Source of the DNA: a virus
DNA: 41,174 nucleotides
Virus record (IMG/VR): IMGVR_UViG_3300021373_001029
Location: 1-41,174 of that record
Strand: one strand, 5' to 3'
The position numbers were made by a program, and so were the translations under genes. Positions within the stretch are counted from its first letter, which is position 1. Each line of letters starts with the position of its first letter. Under the pieces are notes generated by a model. The model was given only the letters and a program-made list of their open reading frames with translations. It had not been told where the DNA came from and ran no database searches. Of the stretch, positions 31,318 through 39,761 are shown one piece after another.

Positions 31318-32825
31318 TGCAACATTTCTATGACGGACAAATAAGAAAGTATCTTGTGCAAATTATGCGCTTGATGAGTAATTTTGGATACAAAACAGGT
31401 GACGGTACTGAAGTTAAAGTTCCAGTTATGTATGGCGATATTACTAGACAAGTTGGGTCAATATTAAGAGATAATTCTGAAAATAAAATACCAAGTGCTC
31501 CGCGTATGGCTGTATATATTACTGGTTTGGAAATGGATCGTGATAGAACCAGTGATTCTAGTTTTGTAGGTAAAAGGCACGTTAGAGAACGTGCATACGA
31601 CGAAGCAGGTAATGAGTACGAAGACTTTCAAGGTCGAAATTATACAGTTGAACGATTAATGCCAAGTCCTTATAAGTTAACAGTTAATGTTGATATATGG
31701 ACTACAAACACTACAATGAAACTACAGATTATGGAACAGATATTGATGCTGTTTAATCCTAGTTTAGAAATACAAACTACAGACAACTATCTTGACTGGA
31801 CCAGTTTAACTACGGTAATGTTAGACAGTATAAACTTTAGTAGTCGAACTATTCCTACAGGAACTGAAAGCGAAATTGATGTTGCTAGTTTAACTTTTTC
31901 AACACCAATATACATTAGTGCTCCGGCTAAAGTTAAGCGTCTTGGTGTTGTTACTGACATTGTTACTAGTATTTTTGACGGTGATGGATATGTTGACTTT
32001 GAATCAATGCTTGAAGGTACTAACTTGTTTAGTGTTGGAGGATATACTTCGTCTAAGATAGAAGGTAATGATAATGTAGTAGATTCTGGAGTATTTCCAA
32101 ATGAAGGTAACGGTGAACTTGAAATATCTAGTCAAACTACTCGTCATTCAAAAGTTATAGTTGATAATCCATATCAAGAACGAATATTACTAATGAATGG
32201 TAAAGCATCAATACTTACAAACGGATTACCAGGTAACGAAAAATGGTCAACATTTATAGATGCACTTCCTGGTAGATATCAACCCGGGTTAAGTATTATC
32301 TATTTAAGAAAGCCAGATGTAAATGGATTAATTGCCGGAAGAATTACTCTTAATCCATTAGATGAAACACAACTAGTTATTGATTTTGATAGAGATACAT
32401 TACCTAGCAATAATACTATCCAAGGACCTGCTCGTGATGCAAATCAATATTCAAGTATTGACTACATTATTGATCCATTGCGATATGATCCCCAGTCTGA
32501 TACATCAAAAGCAGGAGTGCGTTTGTTACTACTAGGTTCTATCGGTAGCACTACAAACACCGACGGAGCAGATGCTTGGAAAAATGCTGATAATACAGAC
32601 TTTGTTGCAGGCGCAAATGATATCATTGAGTATGATGGGTCTAAATGGAACATTATATTTGATGCAAGTAAAGACTATTTGCCTTACAATGACACAACCA
32701 TTACAAAGTTATACACTACAAATCTTAATACAGGTGTACAATACTACTGGGACGGCGATCAGTGGCTACTAAGTGTAGACGGTGAATATGCCAAAGGTGA
32801 CTGGTCAATTAACTTATCTGGCTAA
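31317..32825 (+). CDS. 15: gp15 tail terminator / sheath stabiliser
   Basis: This 502-residue protein compares with 272 in T4 gp15, which caps the tail and connects it to the neck. The T4-type N-terminus F-Y-D-G-Q-I-R-K-Y and R-L-M-S-N-F is present. V-P-V-M-Y-G-D-I-T-R, a P-S-P-Y-K-L-T-V-N-V-D-I-W strand and L-M-L-F-N-P follow. The extra half is beta-rich and ends with Y-Y-W-D-G-D-Q-W-L, like gp14. Translation is coupled to gp14 (TAATG). Confidence 0.9.
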   Translation: MQHFYDGQIRKYLVQIMRLMSNFGYKTGDGTEVKVPVMYGDITRQVGSILRDNSENKIPSAPRMAVYITGLEMDRDRTSDSSFVGKRHVRERAYDEAGNEYEDFQGRNYTVERLMPSPYKLTVNVDIWTTNTTMKLQIMEQILMLFNPSLEIQTTDNYLDWTSLTTVMLDSINFSSRTIPTGTESEIDVASLTFSTPIYISAPAKVKRLGVVTDIVTSIFDGDGYVDFESMLEGTNLFSVGGYTSSKIEGNDNVVDSGVFPNEGNGELEISSQTTRHSKVIVDNPYQERILLMNGKASILTNGLPGNEKWSTFIDALPGRYQPGLSIIYLRKPDVNGLIAGRITLNPLDETQLVIDFDRDTLPSNNTIQGPARDANQYSSIDYIIDPLRYDPQSDTSKAGVRLLLLGSIGSTTNTDGADAWKNADNTDFVAGANDIIEYDGSKWNIIFDASKDYLPYNDTTITKLYTTNLNTGVQYYWDGDQWLLSVDGEYAKGDWSINLSG

Positions 32826-32833
32826 TTACTAGT

Positions 32834-33271
32834 ATGAGTAAGATAGTTTGTAGTGGTGCGCTTTTCTATGCACTAGACACAAAAAGATTTTTGTTTTTGC
32901 ATCGTGCTAATGGTAAAACTGCTGGCACTTGGGGACTAGTAGGCGGAGGAAATGAATTAGGTGAATCACCGTTTGATGGATTAAAACGTGAAATACAAGA
33001 AGAAGTTGGTGATATACCTAAGTTTGTAAAAACCATTCCATTAGAAACATTTGTATCTAATGATGAAAAATTTAACTTTCATACATATCTTGTTGTTGTA
33101 AAAAAAGAATTTTTGCCTAATTTAAACAACGAACACAATGGCTATGCTTGGACTAGTTTTGGAAACTGGCCAAAAACACTGCATCAAGGATTGCGTAATA
33201 CACTACAAAATAAAACTAATCTTAGTAAATTAGAAACCGTATTTCAAGTAATAGATTTATTAGAGGAATAG
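32834..33271 (+). CDS. Nudix hydrolase
   Basis: This 145-residue Nudix enzyme has the full box G-x5-E-x7-R-E-I-x-E-E-x-G at residues 38-59. Such enzymes cleave nucleoside diphosphates linked to another group (nucleotide sugars, dinucleotides, damaged or capped nucleotides). The substrate cannot be read. It lies 8 nt after gp15 with a weak ribosome binding site and directly before the cupin gene, so it is probably expressed with the late operon. Confidence 0.92.
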   Translation: MSKIVCSGALFYALDTKRFLFLHRANGKTAGTWGLVGGGNELGESPFDGLKREIQEEVGDIPKFVKTIPLETFVSNDEKFNFHTYLVVVKKEFLPNLNNEHNGYAWTSFGNWPKTLHQGLRNTLQNKTNLSKLETVFQVIDLLEE

Positions 33272-33613
33272 ATGACAGATAACGTAAAACAAACAGACTA
33301 TGGTTATGAAGTTGTTTGGACTGATAACGAACATTATTGTAGTAAGATATTAGTTTTTGAAGAAGAAAATAAGCAGACTCGATTACACTTTCATAAAAAC
33401 AAATACAAAAGTTGGTTTGTAAATGCAGGAAAGTTTGAAGTACAATGGGTTGATCCTAAAGACGGTAAAGCATATTCTAAAGAACTTCCAGAAGGTAGTG
33501 TTTTTGAAGTGCCTGCACTATTGCCAGTTACACTAAAAAGTTTAGCTGATAACAGTGCTATGGCAGAAACTAGTAATAGTAATGACCCAGAAGATTATTA
33601 TAGGTTAAATTAA
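33272..33613 (+). CDS. cupin-fold protein, second copy
   Basis: This 113-residue cupin has T-R-L-H-F-H-K-N-K-Y-K-S-W-F-V-N-A-G-K-F-E-V (about 36-57). The second motif has lost its His (L-P-V-T-L-K where V-H-Q-F stands in the cupin at 276-629), so metal binding may be incomplete. It starts right after the Nudix stop with GAGG. It ends with TAATG onto the next gene. Confidence 0.8.
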   Translation: MTDNVKQTDYGYEVVWTDNEHYCSKILVFEEENKQTRLHFHKNKYKSWFVNAGKFEVQWVDPKDGKAYSKELPEGSVFEVPALLPVTLKSLADNSAMAETSNSNDPEDYYRLN

Positions 33614-33876
33614 TGTTAAAAATAATCCAATCTAAAGAATTTAAAAAAGACTTTGCACAATATAAAAAAGACATTGACCAAATCACTAATGAAAGTGTAA
33701 AAGAAAAATGTAAAGATATTTTAAATGAGCTATCTAACGAATTCAATTACATTGATGCTACACACGATGTAATTAATAAATCAATTGACCCTACTAAGAT
33801 AAGAGAAAACGTAGAACGTAGTATTAAACTACGCCAAGAATTAAATAAAATAATTAAATATTCGAAAGATCTTTAA
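33613..33876 (+). CDS. small helical hypothetical protein (87 aa)
   Basis: This is an unknown Lys/Asp/Ile-rich, fully helical 87-residue protein, possibly a coiled coil. It is coupled to the cupin by TAATG. Its last 23 nt overlap the end of the convergent fibre gene. Confidence 0.7.
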   Translation: MLKIIQSKEFKKDFAQYKKDIDQITNESVKEKCKDILNELSNEFNYIDATHDVINKSIDPTKIRENVERSIKLRQELNKIIKYSKDL

Positions 33877-35785
33877 CTGTAATTGATCCAAACATTGAAG
33901 AGTGACTTTGGCACTGGTATACATACGTTCCGGGCGATCCTTCAGGAATTCTCCAATATAATGTTCCACTACTTTTACCTTGTGCATTTGAATTCGTACT
34001 TACTGTACCACCCGATGTAACGTGTACCAAATTACTAGTTAATGCAGTTAGTGTATTGTCTTGTATTTCAAATGGATGTCCCGAAATATTATCTAAGTCA
34101 AACGCAATTGTTGTTCCGCTTATAGCGTAGATAGTGGGGTTATTACCACTGTAATGACTAGGAAATGTATAAGCACTTGTTCCAACATTATCGACTCTTA
34201 GCATTGCTATAGCAGGCTCATATATTTTTCCTATATCTATGCTTGCTGTAGACGCATCACTTAGCGCACTAAATGTAGTTACACCAGTAGATGGTGTAGT
34301 AAATGATAAAACGCCACTATTTAATGTTAGTACTTGTCCGTTACTGCCTCTACTTGCCGGGAACCGATAATTAGTACCGCCAGTTCCTATAGTAAAAGTG
34401 CTTTCAACGGTTACATTGTTCATAGTTAACAATCCACTACCGGTAATGTTAAATGATTGTGCATCCAATGCTCCGCCAAGTTGCGGAGTAGTATCTTCTA
34501 CAAGATTATTAATGCCGCTGCCACCTGCTGAAACTGTTGTGAAGCTAAAGTTTCCAGCGCCATCTGTTGACAGGACTTGATTAGCACTTCCGTCTGTAAT
34601 GCCCAAATCAGTTAATGCTGTAGGAATAGTTGTATCGCCTGCTAGTGCTGTAGTACTGCTTGTGCCTAACTGTAGGGCATCAGTAATGCCGTATCCTGAT
34701 ATTGTAGTTGGCGTAGTAGTAAGATCGCTAAATGCTACACTAGTTAACGCACCAATACCAGCAGCAGTTGGCGGCGTATAACGAAACACACCTGTTGTGT
34801 TGTCATAGCTAACAGCGCCGTCTCCACTTGGTGTAAGTTCAACTCCAACACTTAAACTTGCTAGTGTAAGTATACTAGGCTTATTAGAAACATTATTCCA
34901 GTCAAGATAGTAAGAACCGTCAAAACCGTCTAGTGTGTCAGCATCGGTTCCTGCGCCACCTGTTGTTGCGTCAACACCTGGTGCCCATTTTGCACCGTCC
35001 CATTTTAAAACTTGCCCTGTTGTAGGTGCGCTACTAGTAGTATCAACATCGCTTAAAAAGTCAATACTAAATGCACTCATATTAATTGTTAGGTTGTCTG
35101 TATTTGATGCAATAGAAGTTGCTATGTTAGTGCCGCCTAAAATACTTAAAGTATCTGTTACAGCGTCTGCTGTGGTAGAACCGTCGTCACTTGTAATTGT
35201 AGCAAATAAATTTTGAGTTGATCCTGTTTCAGGTGCATCTGCAAAGGTAAAGTTGCCTGCACCATCTGTAGTTAAAATTTGTGTTGCAGAACCATCTGTG
35301 ATTCCTAAGTCTGTTAGTGCTGTAGGTATTAAATTTGTTGTGTCTGTTAGATCAGATAAGTCCGCAGGTATTAAATTTGTTGTGTCTGTTAATTCTGATA
35401 TGTCTGCAATAGAAGTAATGTCTGTTTGATTAGCAAGTTCTATCCAAGCACCTGCGTGTGCGTAGTATGCTTTGCCTGTGCCGTGTACGTGTGCAAACAT
35501 TCCGTGGTTATCAGTTGCACTAGGCAAATCTGCAAGTTCATCATAAGCTATCCAGCTTATATCGTCGTTTGTAAGCGTTATTTTTGCAGCCAACGTAGCA
35601 GGTGTTACATTATTTAGATCAGCTCTTGCTATTTCAAAGCCGCCAGCAAGTTTGCCACTGTAGACTCTTAAGCTATTAGTAACTTTATTAAAAAATACTT
35701 CGCCACTAGATCCTACATTACGATCTAAGAAATCGTCGGGTCTTGGTATAATTCTTATTCTATCTACAATCGGTGCTGATGACAT
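33854..35785 (-). CDS. tail-fibre-type protein with C-terminal cupredoxin domain
   Basis: This 643-residue virion fibre-like protein has several parts. The N-terminal part includes F-F-N-K-V-T-N-S-L-R-V-Y-S-G attachment-like strands. Then come repeats: a 14-residue unit L-T-D-T-T-N-L-I-P in tandem (about 130-160) and two copies of a D-L-G-I-T-D-G-S-A...T-D-G-A-G-N-F block. A V-L-K-W-D-G-A-K-W motif lies in the middle. Residues about 530-643 look like a type I copper cupredoxin, with H570, C625, H628 and M631 in the pattern Y-x-C-x2-H-x2-M. No cysteine-rich export signal is present. ATG 35785 has AAGGAAAG; GATAAATA lies 20 nt upstream. Confidence 0.85.
   Translation of the reverse strand: MSSAPIVDRIRIIPRPDDFLDRNVGSSGEVFFNKVTNSLRVYSGKLAGGFEIARADLNNVTPATLAAKITLTNDDISWIAYDELADLPSATDNHGMFAHVHGTGKAYYAHAGAWIELANQTDITSIADISELTDTTNLIPADLSDLTDTTNLIPTALTDLGITDGSATQILTTDGAGNFTFADAPETGSTQNLFATITSDDGSTTADAVTDTLSILGGTNIATSIASNTDNLTINMSAFSIDFLSDVDTTSSAPTTGQVLKWDGAKWAPGVDATTGGAGTDADTLDGFDGSYYLDWNNVSNKPSILTLASLSVGVELTPSGDGAVSYDNTTGVFRYTPPTAAGIGALTSVAFSDLTTTPTTISGYGITDALQLGTSSTTALAGDTTIPTALTDLGITDGSANQVLSTDGAGNFSFTTVSAGGSGINNLVEDTTPQLGGALDAQSFNITGSGLLTMNNVTVESTFTIGTGGTNYRFPASRGSNGQVLTLNSGVLSFTTPSTGVTTFSALSDASTASIDIGKIYEPAIAMLRVDNVGTSAYTFPSHYSGNNPTIYAISGTTIAFDLDNISGHPFEIQDNTLTALTSNLVHVTSGGTVSTNSNAQGKSSGTLYWRIPEGSPGTYVYQCQSHSSMFGSITVKDLSNI
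35324..35392. repeat. tandem 42-bp repeat in the fibre gene
   Basis: A perfect 26-bp sequence occurs at 35324-35349 and again at 35367-35392 (period 43-42, 14 codons), encoding two L-T-D-T-T-N-L-I-P units. It is a likely spot for unit gain or loss. Confidence 0.75.
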
Positions 35786-35805
35786 ATATCTTTCCTTAGT
35801 TTATA

Positions 35806-35813
35806 TATTTATC
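35806..35813 (-). promoter_or_regulatory. late-promoter motif GATAAATA for the cupredoxin fibre
   Basis: GATAAATA lies 20 nt before ATG 35785, leaving a leader with AAGGAAAG. Confidence 0.6.
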
Positions 35814-35830
35814 ATTTCTATTTAAGGCCT

Positions 35831-35855
35831 AGTAGTAGACAACATAAGTACTACT
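35831..35855 (+). repeat. 7-bp inverted repeat before the oxygenase gene
   Basis: AGTAGTA (35831-35837) and TACTACT (35849-35855) can form a hairpin with an 11-nt loop just before the AAAGGA ribosome binding site of the oxygenase. Confidence 0.5.
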
Positions 35856-35867
35856 AAAGGAAACAGA

Positions 35868-36407
35868 ATGACAAATTTAGAAATAATTGATAATTTTTTG
35901 CCGGCACATCAATTTAATAAAGTCCAACAAGACTTAATGTCTAATAAATTACCTTGGTTTGTTAACGATGATATTGTACATACAGATCTAGGAAATATTG
36001 CGTCTAATACAAAACATAATTGGCAGCTATTTCATCTTTTTTATTATAATCCTCTTATGCATTCTGAATATATTAGTGCTATTGAACCAATATTACAACA
36101 TCTAAATCCACTAGTGTTAATAAAGGCCAAAGCAAATACAAATTATGTTACCGAATCAATAGTTGAACACGGAATGCACATTGATATACAAAATCCTGAA
36201 TTAAAAACTATTTTGACTACAGGAATCTTTTATGTGAATAACAACGATGGTTATACGTTATTAGAAGATGGCACTAAAATCGAAAGTGTAGCAAATCGAT
36301 TTGCAAGTTTTTCAGCAGAAACTAAGCATAGCGGAACAAGTTGTACTAATACTAACCGAAGAGTTGTATTAAACTTAAATTATATTAAACAAACAGAAAA
36401 AATTTAA
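35868..36407 (+). CDS. 2-oxoglutarate/Fe(II)-dependent oxygenase
   Basis: This 179-residue dioxygenase of the prolyl 4-hydroxylase-like type has H104-x-D106 as Fe ligands, H154 as the third, and an R-R pair (164-165) for 2-oxoglutarate, followed by the V-V-L-N-L-N strand. Such enzymes hydroxylate proteins, nucleic acids or small molecules. The target here is unknown. ATG 35868 has AAAGGA. It is followed after 11 nt by the halogenase, so the two form an operon. The spacing of the ligands (H104 to H154) is normal for the family. Confidence 0.88.
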   Translation: MTNLEIIDNFLPAHQFNKVQQDLMSNKLPWFVNDDIVHTDLGNIASNTKHNWQLFHLFYYNPLMHSEYISAIEPILQHLNPLVLIKAKANTNYVTESIVEHGMHIDIQNPELKTILTTGIFYVNNNDGYTLLEDGTKIESVANRFASFSAETKHSGTSCTNTNRRVVLNLNYIKQTEKI

Positions 36408-36418
36408 TAGGAGAGCAT

Positions 36419-37855
36419 ATGCACATATGCATTATTGGCACTGGAGCAAGCGGCTGGATTGCAGCACACTTTCTTAAAAATAATCCAAAAATTAAAAAAA
36501 TTACAATTATTGGTTCTGATAAAATTCCAACTATTGGGGTAGGGGAAGCAACTACTCACAGTTTTAGAGAGTTTTTATTAAATCGATGTAATTTAACAGA
36601 AGAAGAATATACAAAATTCTTAATAGATTCTGATGCATCTTTTAAATACGGTGTTAGTTATGAAGGATGGAGCAAGAAGAAGTTTTTACACCCGTTTGCT
36701 ATAGGAAAGCACTTAGGATATCTATTAGGAAAAAAAGATCCTGATGATAATTATCACAAATATGTAAGTCCAATCCATAACGAAATTTATAATAATAAGG
36801 TGTATTTTGGCACAGATAAACACGAATATTCTTTTCACTTTGATGCTAATAAGTTTATTAGTGCAATGACAGAATTAGCTAAGTTAGATGATAAGATAAC
36901 ACACATAGTTGATACTGTTGTCGAAAGTCAATACGATGATCTAAATAATGTTAGTTCTATTATTACAGATTCAAAGAAAAAAATAACTGCCGATTATTTT
37001 GTTAGTTGTATTGGATCTCAAGCATTTAATAAAACTATCTTTAATGAAGAATATGTTTCATATAGTGATATACTTTTAACAAATAAGGCCGTGGCGTGTC
37101 CGTTAGCATATTCTGATAGAGCAACTCAGTCACATCCTTATACGGTATCTAAAGCAATGTCTAACGGTTGGCGTTGGATTACTCCTACATTGTCAAGGGT
37201 AGGCACCGGTTATGTTTTTAGTGATAACCACATAAGCGTAGACGAAGCAACAAGTCAGTTGTTAAATGATATTGGAGATCGAGAGCTTATAATTGATCCA
37301 TTTGTAGTTGATTTTACTCCTAGGCGAGTTAAAGAAGTTTTTAAATCAAATATTGCTACTATAGGAATGGCAGCTGGATTCTTAGAACCGTTAGACGCAC
37401 CAGGACTTGCATTAACTTTGAGATTTTTAACGTTTTTAGAAGATATATTAGATAACATAGAATCTAATGATATACAAAAAATAAAGACAACGTTAAACCA
37501 AGAAGCAGTTATTGATTATGATTTCTTTTGTAGTTTTATTTTACATCAGTATAAAACTTGTAACCGTAGCGACACTGAGTTTTGGATAGATCAAAAAAAT
37601 GTACAATTTGATCCTTACGATAAAATTTTACATCAAGTATTTGATCCTGTAATAACTGAAGCTAATATTCCTGTTTATCCACATTCTGTAAGAGAACCTT
37701 GGATGTTCTATAATAGTACTGCTGGCAAAGATATTAGATGGGAAGTAAAAATAGACGAAGACCTTACTGAAATTACTGAAACAAAGTTTAATGAAAATTT
37801 ATTGTTTAATCACAAAGAATTACTTGATAAAATGGTTAAGCAGTCGTTAAAGTAA
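36419..37855 (+). CDS. flavin-dependent halogenase (tryptophan halogenase family)
   Basis: This 478-residue FAD enzyme has an N-terminal dinucleotide motif G-T-G-A-S-G (7-12), G-V-G-E-A-T-T (40-46), a lysine at K76 in A-S-F-K-Y-G where the halogenase catalytic lysine is expected, and G-W-R-W-I-T-P (250-256) as in G-W-x-W-x-I-P. The block F-L-E-P-L-D-A-P-G (321-329) replaces the usual E-P-L-E-S-T: E is D and S is A. Family enzymes use FADH2, O2 and halide to form HOX. A cyanophage member (VirX1) is known to iodinate substrates. ATG 36419 has AGGAGAG. The substrate is unknown. Confidence 0.9.
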   Translation: MHICIIGTGASGWIAAHFLKNNPKIKKITIIGSDKIPTIGVGEATTHSFREFLLNRCNLTEEEYTKFLIDSDASFKYGVSYEGWSKKKFLHPFAIGKHLGYLLGKKDPDDNYHKYVSPIHNEIYNNKVYFGTDKHEYSFHFDANKFISAMTELAKLDDKITHIVDTVVESQYDDLNNVSSIITDSKKKITADYFVSCIGSQAFNKTIFNEEYVSYSDILLTNKAVACPLAYSDRATQSHPYTVSKAMSNGWRWITPTLSRVGTGYVFSDNHISVDEATSQLLNDIGDRELIIDPFVVDFTPRRVKEVFKSNIATIGMAAGFLEPLDAPGLALTLRFLTFLEDILDNIESNDIQKIKTTLNQEAVIDYDFFCSFILHQYKTCNRSDTEFWIDQKNVQFDPYDKILHQVFDPVITEANIPVYPHSVREPWMFYNSTAGKDIRWEVKIDEDLTEITETKFNENLLFNHKELLDKMVKQSLK

Positions 37856-37860
37856 CGTGA

Positions 37861-38316
37861 TTAGCCTTCTTGAGCGCCTTCGTATACTGAAATACTAGGA
37901 TCAACATACGGTTCGTTAACCTGTACAGTTGTCTCAGTTGATATTCCTTCGTATTCTAGATCCCATCGCTGCGCATCTTCGTTCCAAACATAATACTCGT
38001 CATCGTTGTTAGGAGTAGGTGAAGGTATCGGTGCTTCCCATTCTATTGTAGAAGTATTAAAGGTCCAACTAGGATAAGGCTTTGGCATAATAAATGCATC
38101 TAACTCACTGTTGTATGTGTGTCCAATACCAGCATAACAATTTCTAAAATTTCCATTATAGCTAGTTTGTAGCCAATGGCCTTTTAGTCCAAGAGATTTA
38201 ATATAATGCTGACCTAATGGTTCACTTTTGGGAAATTCTTCATTGTAAATATCGTCGTTGTGAATAACAATACAGTCTATTACTTTATTTTTTTTAATTT
38301 TAACAAAATGTGCCAT
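37861..38316 (-). CDS. phage protein of the M-A-H-F type, tail-associated (151 aa)
   Basis: This 151-residue protein has M-A-H-F-V-K-I at the start, W-L-Q-T-S-Y-N-G-N-F-R near 48-58, and P-Y-P-S-W-T-F followed by W-E-A-P-I-P. I recall this as a common small protein of marine phages next to tail fibre genes, of unknown function. AAAGG lies before ATG 38316. It ends 5 nt from the halogenase stop and is read after the LamG fibre. Confidence 0.8.
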   Translation of the reverse strand: MAHFVKIKKNKVIDCIVIHNDDIYNEEFPKSEPLGQHYIKSLGLKGHWLQTSYNGNFRNCYAGIGHTYNSELDAFIMPKPYPSWTFNTSTIEWEAPIPSPTPNNDDEYYVWNEDAQRWDLEYEGISTETTVQVNEPYVDPSISVYEGAQEG

Positions 38317-38330
38317 AGTTAACTTTACCT

Positions 38331-39749
38331 TTAGATGTTGTATTTTTTCTTTGCAACCTCATAACTTTTTCTAACGTCTCCAGCTGCCAATGCAGAATTA
38401 TAAATTCTAAACTGCTTCATATATCCTGTAAAGAAAAAGTTGGTGCTTTCAGCTCCAATTAGAACGTCAGATCCATCTGCGCCACTCCAAGTTCCTGATC
38501 CTACTTGTACTCCGTCTAAATATACAACTCCGGCAGTGCCACTTCTTGTGTAAGTAATTTGATGCCAATTTCCGTCCCAAGCATTTGTTCCAGCAGCTAC
38601 GTTACTATTGTAATTTCCATCTTGCACACCGATTTGTGTATTTCCGTTATTTTTACCTATAAAAAAGTCGCCACTTATATTACCAGCAAGAGCTTGATAA
38701 TTGGCACCGGTAGATCCAGTATATTTGTATAAAATACTAAATGTAAATCCTCCAAGAAGTAATTCATCTGATATACCAAATCTAGTTCTACAGTGTTCGT
38801 TGTTTCCATCAAATTGAACTGCTTGTTCGGTGTCATTATATGCTACCCAGTTTATAGCAGTTGCATCATTTCCGCCTACATAGTCTCTCCATTTATGATG
38901 ATTGTTGTTTAAGAGATCTTGTATACTAGGTTCTGTGCCGTCGCAAACATCAATCCTGGGATCCCAGTATTGTTGACTGGTTGATGTATTAGTTGAGTAA
39001 AATAAGTAACTTCTATGCATAGCATAAGTAGCACCGTCACGGTACACATAATCTCTACAGCTACCAATTTTGTCTCCACTTGTATTATATATGCCGGTAT
39101 GCGGATGATCGCTTCCGGTTTCACTTCGATAGGGCCAAGTATGTCCTACAAACAAAAACCATTCATTCGCGCCACCTGGCCAACCGCCAGAGTAAAAATA
39201 AGGGTTTGTTGTTCGGTTGCCGCTTGATCTAACGTCTACACCGTCATTGGATCGTGTCCCCATATAAGTTGAACCGTTACCTACTACACTTCTTTTCAAC
39301 CACATACTGTGTCTAGTAAATCTGAAATAGTCAATGTTAACATTACTACTGTTCCAGCCACCATCTGAGTTACTACCTGAATCGTTGCTAGGAGTGTCCC
39401 AAATAATAGCTGTATTTCCGTGAGGATCAGTTGACCAAATTCTTCTATTTTCTGCTACTGTGCCGTTTCGGCTCCAACCAGTTTCGCTACTATTACCAAG
39501 ATTCCAGTTTTGTATAGGTAGTATCGGAGCTCGATAATCTCTTTGAAACATTCCAGAATCATAATCAGCTATTAGCGTTTCGGTATTTTCTTCTGTAGGG
39601 GTCCAGTGTGATCCTTGATAATATTCAACTGCGGATGTTTCTGAATTAAATCTTATATCTCCTTGTACTGCGCTTCGTTGCGAAACATTGCCAGAAGGTA
39701 AATTAATAAATCCTGAACTGTTAACTACTGTATTTTTTAAAGTTGCCAT
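38331..39749 (-). CDS. tail fibre protein with LamG-type lectin domain
   Basis: In this 472-residue protein the first 55 residues (I-N-L-P-S-G, G-D-I-R-F-N-S-E-T, E-Y-Y-Q-G-S-H-W) are a shared N-terminal attachment type also found in the adhesin at 39762-40757. Residues about 310-465 form a concanavalin/LamG jelly roll: F-T-F-S-I-L-Y-K-Y, W-D-G-N-W-H-Q-I-T-Y, G-V-V-Y-L-D-G-V-Q-V, F-F-F-T-G-Y-M-K-Q-F-R-I-Y. This is a carbohydrate-binding candidate for host attachment. The middle part is Trp/Asn/Ser-rich. GAGG lies before ATG 39749. Confidence 0.85.
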   Translation of the reverse strand: MATLKNTVVNSSGFINLPSGNVSQRSAVQGDIRFNSETSAVEYYQGSHWTPTEENTETLIADYDSGMFQRDYRAPILPIQNWNLGNSSETGWSRNGTVAENRRIWSTDPHGNTAIIWDTPSNDSGSNSDGGWNSSNVNIDYFRFTRHSMWLKRSVVGNGSTYMGTRSNDGVDVRSSGNRTTNPYFYSGGWPGGANEWFLFVGHTWPYRSETGSDHPHTGIYNTSGDKIGSCRDYVYRDGATYAMHRSYLFYSTNTSTSQQYWDPRIDVCDGTEPSIQDLLNNNHHKWRDYVGGNDATAINWVAYNDTEQAVQFDGNNEHCRTRFGISDELLLGGFTFSILYKYTGSTGANYQALAGNISGDFFIGKNNGNTQIGVQDGNYNSNVAAGTNAWDGNWHQITYTRSGTAGVVYLDGVQVGSGTWSGADGSDVLIGAESTNFFFTGYMKQFRIYNSALAAGDVRKSYEVAKKKYNI

Positions 39750-39761
39750 CTATTACCTCAT

